From contig CADBLW010000014.1 in the NCBI GenBank assembly GCA_902795625.1, positions 1-7,885 of the forward strand: a stretch of DNA of 7,885 nt, given 5' to 3'. Position 1 is the first letter of the stretch. Each line of letters starts with the position of its first letter. The notes under the pieces are model-generated. The model did not search any database and was not told where the DNA came from. It was given only the letters and a program-made list of their open reading frames with translations. This DNA comes from an uncultured Lachnospiraceae bacterium. Lineage in GTDB: Bacteria > Bacillota > Clostridia > Lachnospirales > Lachnospiraceae. This document shows, piece after piece, positions 5,680-7,885 of the stretch. Both the position numbers and the translations under genes were made by a program.

Positions 5680-7416
5680 CTACAGCTCATCCAAAAGGGC
5701 CTTCAGTCCGCCCTTCTTGTAAATTTCACGATAGTACTCCACTTCCTCGCGGATCAGATCGTCGATCATCCGCATTCCGAGAAGCTCCACCGGCGCACAG
5801 TCGTCGGTGAGAATGCGGTTGCCCGCCTCATAGGCTGTAAGGTTTCCCGAAACGTTCTTTATCATCGCGGAAAGCGCCTCATTTTCCTCCAACGTTATCT
5901 GCTCGCCGAGTTTTGCGATCATCTCCCGATTGCAGGAGGCGAACAGCTCCATGTTGGTCGAACCCGACACGTCCACCGTGTACACCGCAGGGAACACCTT
6001 CGCAATGGTGTCGGCCAGGTAACGGTTGATACCGTCCTCCCGGTCCGCCTTCATGTTCATGTTGACCACCATCACGCCGCCGTCCGTCAGGTGATCCTTC
6101 ACAAGGGTGAAGAACTCCACCGACGACATCTGAAACGGGATTGTGATGTCCTGGTACGCATCCACCATGATCACGTCGTACTTCGTGTCGACCGCGTTCA
6201 GAAACGCCCGCCCGTCGTACGTCGTCACCTTCACATCCGCCGGGAGCTCAAAGTATTTCTTCGCAAGCGCCGTGATCTTTCCGTCGATCTCCACGCCCTC
6301 CACGGTCACGTTCGGAAAATACCGCTCGCACTGCGTGGCGTAGGTTCCCGACCCGTTTCCGAGCACGAGGATCGACAGCGAATCCCGCTCCTTCACGCCC
6401 GCCATATAGGGCGCCATCATCGCGTAATCGTAGTACATTCCCGTGAGACCGCCGTCCTTGCGGTACACGGACTGCACACCGAACAGAACGTTGGTCGAGA
6501 GCACCACCTTCTGCTCATCCTCATACACCTGAAGATAGTTGTAGATCGACTCTCCCTCGTAGGTCAGATCCTTCTGCCAGAACGCGAAGTTGCTGCTGTG
6601 TCCGAAGATGCAGCATACGAGGAAAATGATCACACCCACCGGCAGTTTCTTAACCTTCTTCGCCGCAACGCCCGAGGTGATGAAGTACACCGCCGCAAGC
6701 GCCAGCAGGATGCCCGCGAAGATCAGGAATGTGATCGCCGTTCCCACCGCCGGAATACTGATGAACGTCGGCACGAACGTGCCGATGATGCTTCCGATCG
6801 TGTTGGCCGCGTTCAGGTTGCCCACAAGGCGGCCGTTGTCCTCAAGGTTGTCCGTCGCGAACTTCACGAGAGACGGCGTAACGGTTCCCAGCAGAAAAAG
6901 CGGGAACACGAAGATCACCATACACGCGGCAAAGCCCGCGATCACAAGGAAGTTGCTGCTCACCGAGAAGATCAGGATCGCAGAAATTCCGAGGATGATG
7001 TATTTGCCCACCAGCGGGATCAGCGCGATCCAGATCGCGGCGATGATCACACGGGCATAGAGCCTGTCGGGATCCGGCTTTTTATCCGCGCTGCGGCCTC
7101 CGTAGATATTTCCGAGTGCCATCGCGATCATGATGGTTCCGATGATGATCGTCCACACGATCTGCGAGGAACTGAAATACGGCGCCAGCAGGCGGCTTGC
7201 GCCGAGCTCCACCGCCATCACGGACATGCCCGCGAAGAATTCGGTCATGTAGAGGAAAATTCTCTTCCTGAGGATCGGCCGTCTCTCCGCCAACGAACGG
7301 ATGGCCTTGCCGTCACTCTCCACCCGCTCAGCCGCATCCTCCGCAGCTCTCTCAACGGCTGCTGCCGCTGCCTCACCGTTCACGGTCTGTTCCGCGTTAC
7401 TGTTACCCAGGTCCAT
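5680..7416 (-). CDS. Fused multi-span membrane protein / spermidine-synthase-like aminopropyltransferase
   Basis: The 578 residues combine a transporter-like membrane half with a spermidine-synthase-like methyltransferase fold. Residues 1-50 are a polar Ala/Glu-rich cytoplasmic extension. About seven or eight hydrophobic helices lie between residues 53 and 273, starting with the family-typical AVELGASRLLAPYF (68-81). The soluble domain (about 285-545) shows the nucleotide-type loop VLGNGSGTYA (351-360), the acidic strand end GVEID (374-378), DGRAFL (401-406) and YDVIMVDAYQD (413-423). D419 aligns with the catalytic Asp of spermidine synthases, but the classic D-S-x-D is replaced by D-A-Y-Q-D, as I recall for fused versions. 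True polyamine synthesis is therefore uncertain. Such fused proteins are usually annotated fused MFS/spermidine synthase and few have been tested. The start is supported by GGGGGAG nine bases upstream; the stop is TAG. The DUF1287 gene follows after 27 bp, suggesting co-transcription. Confidence 0.92.
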   Translation of the reverse strand: MDLGNSNAEQTVNGEAAAAAVERAAEDAAERVESDGKAIRSLAERRPILRKRIFLYMTEFFAGMSVMAVELGASRLLAPYFSSSQIVWTIIIGTIMIAMALGNIYGGRSADKKPDPDRLYARVIIAAIWIALIPLVGKYIILGISAILIFSVSSNFLVIAGFAACMVIFVFPLFLLGTVTPSLVKFATDNLEDNGRLVGNLNAANTIGSIIGTFVPTFISIPAVGTAITFLIFAGILLALAAVYFITSGVAAKKVKKLPVGVIIFLVCCIFGHSSNFAFWQKDLTYEGESIYNYLQVYEDEQKVVLSTNVLFGVQSVYRKDGGLTGMYYDYAMMAPYMAGVKERDSLSILVLGNGSGTYATQCERYFPNVTVEGVEIDGKITALAKKYFELPADVKVTTYDGRAFLNAVDTKYDVIMVDAYQDITIPFQMSSVEFFTLVKDHLTDGGVMVVNMNMKADREDGINRYLADTIAKVFPAVYTVDVSGSTNMELFASCNREMIAKLGEQITLEENEALSAMIKNVSGNLTAYEAGNRILTDDCAPVELLGMRMIDDLIREEVEYYREIYKKGGLKALLDEL

Positions 7417-7425
7417 CTTCTGAAA

Positions 7426-7432
7426 CTCCCCC
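7426..7432 (-). promoter_or_regulatory. Ribosome binding site fixing the long N-terminus of the spermidine-synthase-like gene
   Basis: The minus strand reads GGGGGAG, nine bases before the ATG at 7416. It supports this upstream ATG rather than a later Met near the first membrane helix, so the unusual 50-residue Ala/Glu-rich N-terminal extension is probably translated. Confidence 0.75.
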
Positions 7433-7434
7433 TG

Positions 7435-7450
7435 TTGTCATATTGTCATA
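7435..7450. repeat. Two exact tandem copies of an 8-bp unit
   Basis: The plus strand reads TTGTCATA twice without a gap (TATGACAA twice on the minus strand). The repeat ends two bases before the G-rich ribosome binding site of the 578-residue gene. It could be an operator half-site pair, a weak -10-like element or chance; nothing in the window decides between these. Confidence 0.6.
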
Positions 7451-7518
7451 CTTTCGCTTCGCGCAGCATACGAAGACTGCCTTACTGTTCTGTGCCTGCT
7501 GCGCGCGTGCATCCTTTA

Positions 7519-7885
7519 TTACTCTTTCCGTGCCGCCGCGAGCATCCACCGGCAGGCGTCGTTCATGTCCTCTGCGACGTAAGACGCCAACCCGCGCATC
7601 TCCTCCGTCACCGGCAGCAGATCCGGCACCATCACCGGCGTCATTCCCGCTGCGTGGGCCGAGCGGATCCCGTTGTGGGAATCCTCCACCGCGATCGCCT
7701 CCTCCGGCGCAACCCCGAGTGCTTCACACGCCTTGAGGAAGATCTCCGGGTGCGGCTTCGAGTGCGTCACCGTGTCGCCTCCGACCACCGCCGTAAAATA
7801 TTGCTCGATCCCCGCATTGGCAAGATGCCGCAGCACCTTCTCACGCCGCGTCGACGACGCCACCGCGATCTTCAGTCCCGCTGCC
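7519..7885 (-). CDS. HAD-superfamily hydrolase, beta-phosphoglucomutase-like, 5' end outside window
   Basis: This is the C-terminal part (121 full codons visible, TAA stop) of a haloacid dehalogenase family protein, subfamily I, the group holding beta-phosphoglucomutases and small sugar-phosphate phosphatases. The open frame continues through the right edge, so the GTG codon at 7863 is an internal valine, not the start. Three of the four HAD motifs are visible. Motif II is IAVASST with its Ser/Thr. Motif III is the lysine of SKPHPEIF. Motif IV is AVEDSHNGIRSAHAAGM with the metal-binding Glu-Asp pair and the GxxSAxAAGM signature. Motif I (the nucleophile Asp) and the cap domain, which set substrate specificity, lie outside the window. 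Being next to sugar-degrading genes fits a sugar-phosphate role, but two unrelated genes lie between, so this is weak inference. It is probably cytoplasmic. The family is sure; the substrate is unknown. Confidence 0.92.
   Translation of the reverse strand, partial: AAGLKIAVASSTRREKVLRHLANAGIEQYFTAVVGGDTVTHSKPHPEIFLKACEALGVAPEEAIAVEDSHNGIRSAHAAGMTPVMVPDLLPVTEEMRGLASYVAEDMNDACRWMLAAARKE

Larger units (their letters stand above)
7417..7518 (-). other. Intergenic region with an 8-bp tandem repeat; no clear terminator
   Basis: This 102-bp gap separates the HAD gene from the membrane spermidine-synthase-like gene and is the longest clear gap in the window. Read on the minus strand it contains CTTCG and CGAAG able to form a 5-bp stem, but no T-run follows, so it does not look like an intrinsic terminator. 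Closer to the downstream gene is an exact 8-bp tandem duplication, TATGACAA twice, just ahead of the ribosome binding site. I could not find a convincing -35/-10 pair. It remains the most natural place for a transcription unit to restart. Confidence 0.5.

Noticed and set aside
7450..7480. CTTCG/CGAAG stem between the HAD gene and the next gene as a terminator
   Set aside because: The stem is only 5 bp with a 9-base loop and no T-run follows on either strand.

Overview
All convincing genes lie on the minus strand and read from the right edge to the left. Five genes are complete and two are cut by the window edges. GC content looks to be in the high fifties by eye. Strong AGGAG-type ribosome binding sites, the protein families and cytoplasmic xylan enzymes without signal peptides suggest a fibre-degrading Clostridia-type Firmicute of gut or rumen, most likely Lachnospiraceae-like. 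That placement is an inference from family content; no marker gene is present.

Layout in transcription order: (1) the C-terminal two thirds of a HAD-superfamily phosphatase/phosphomutase at the right edge; (2) a fused membrane-transporter-like/spermidine-synthase-like protein (7416-5680); (3) a membrane-anchored DUF1287 protein of the NlpC/P60 type (5652-4978); (4) a GH43 beta-xylosidase/arabinofuranosidase (4950-3436); (5) a 615-residue protein that I do not recognise as a characterised enzyme but that looks like a glycoside hydrolase with a (beta/alpha)8-like N-terminal half (3354-1507); (6) a divergent GH10 endo-xylanase (1411-158); (7) the first codons of a probable signal-peptide or lipoprotein gene at the left edge. 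Gaps are 27 bp around the DUF1287 gene and 81-102 bp elsewhere. No minus-strand intrinsic terminator is evident, so one transcript or a few overlapping transcripts is plausible.

Genes 4-6 form a small intracellular xylan-utilisation set. None has a signal peptide, so they most likely finish the breakdown of imported xylo-oligosaccharides. GH10 would cut the internal backbone, GH43 would release xylose or arabinose, and the 615-residue protein would perform an unknown step, possibly side-chain removal. No transporter, regulator or isomerase of the pathway is visible. Genes 2 and 3 look like a separate envelope-associated pair.

The best candidate for something undescribed is the 615-residue protein between the two xylan enzymes. 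It has an LDDFYF motif followed by a Cys-x-Cys-x2-Cys cluster. I see no CRISPR array, tRNA, rRNA, insertion sequence or phage gene, and no gene-free stretch longer than about 105 bases.
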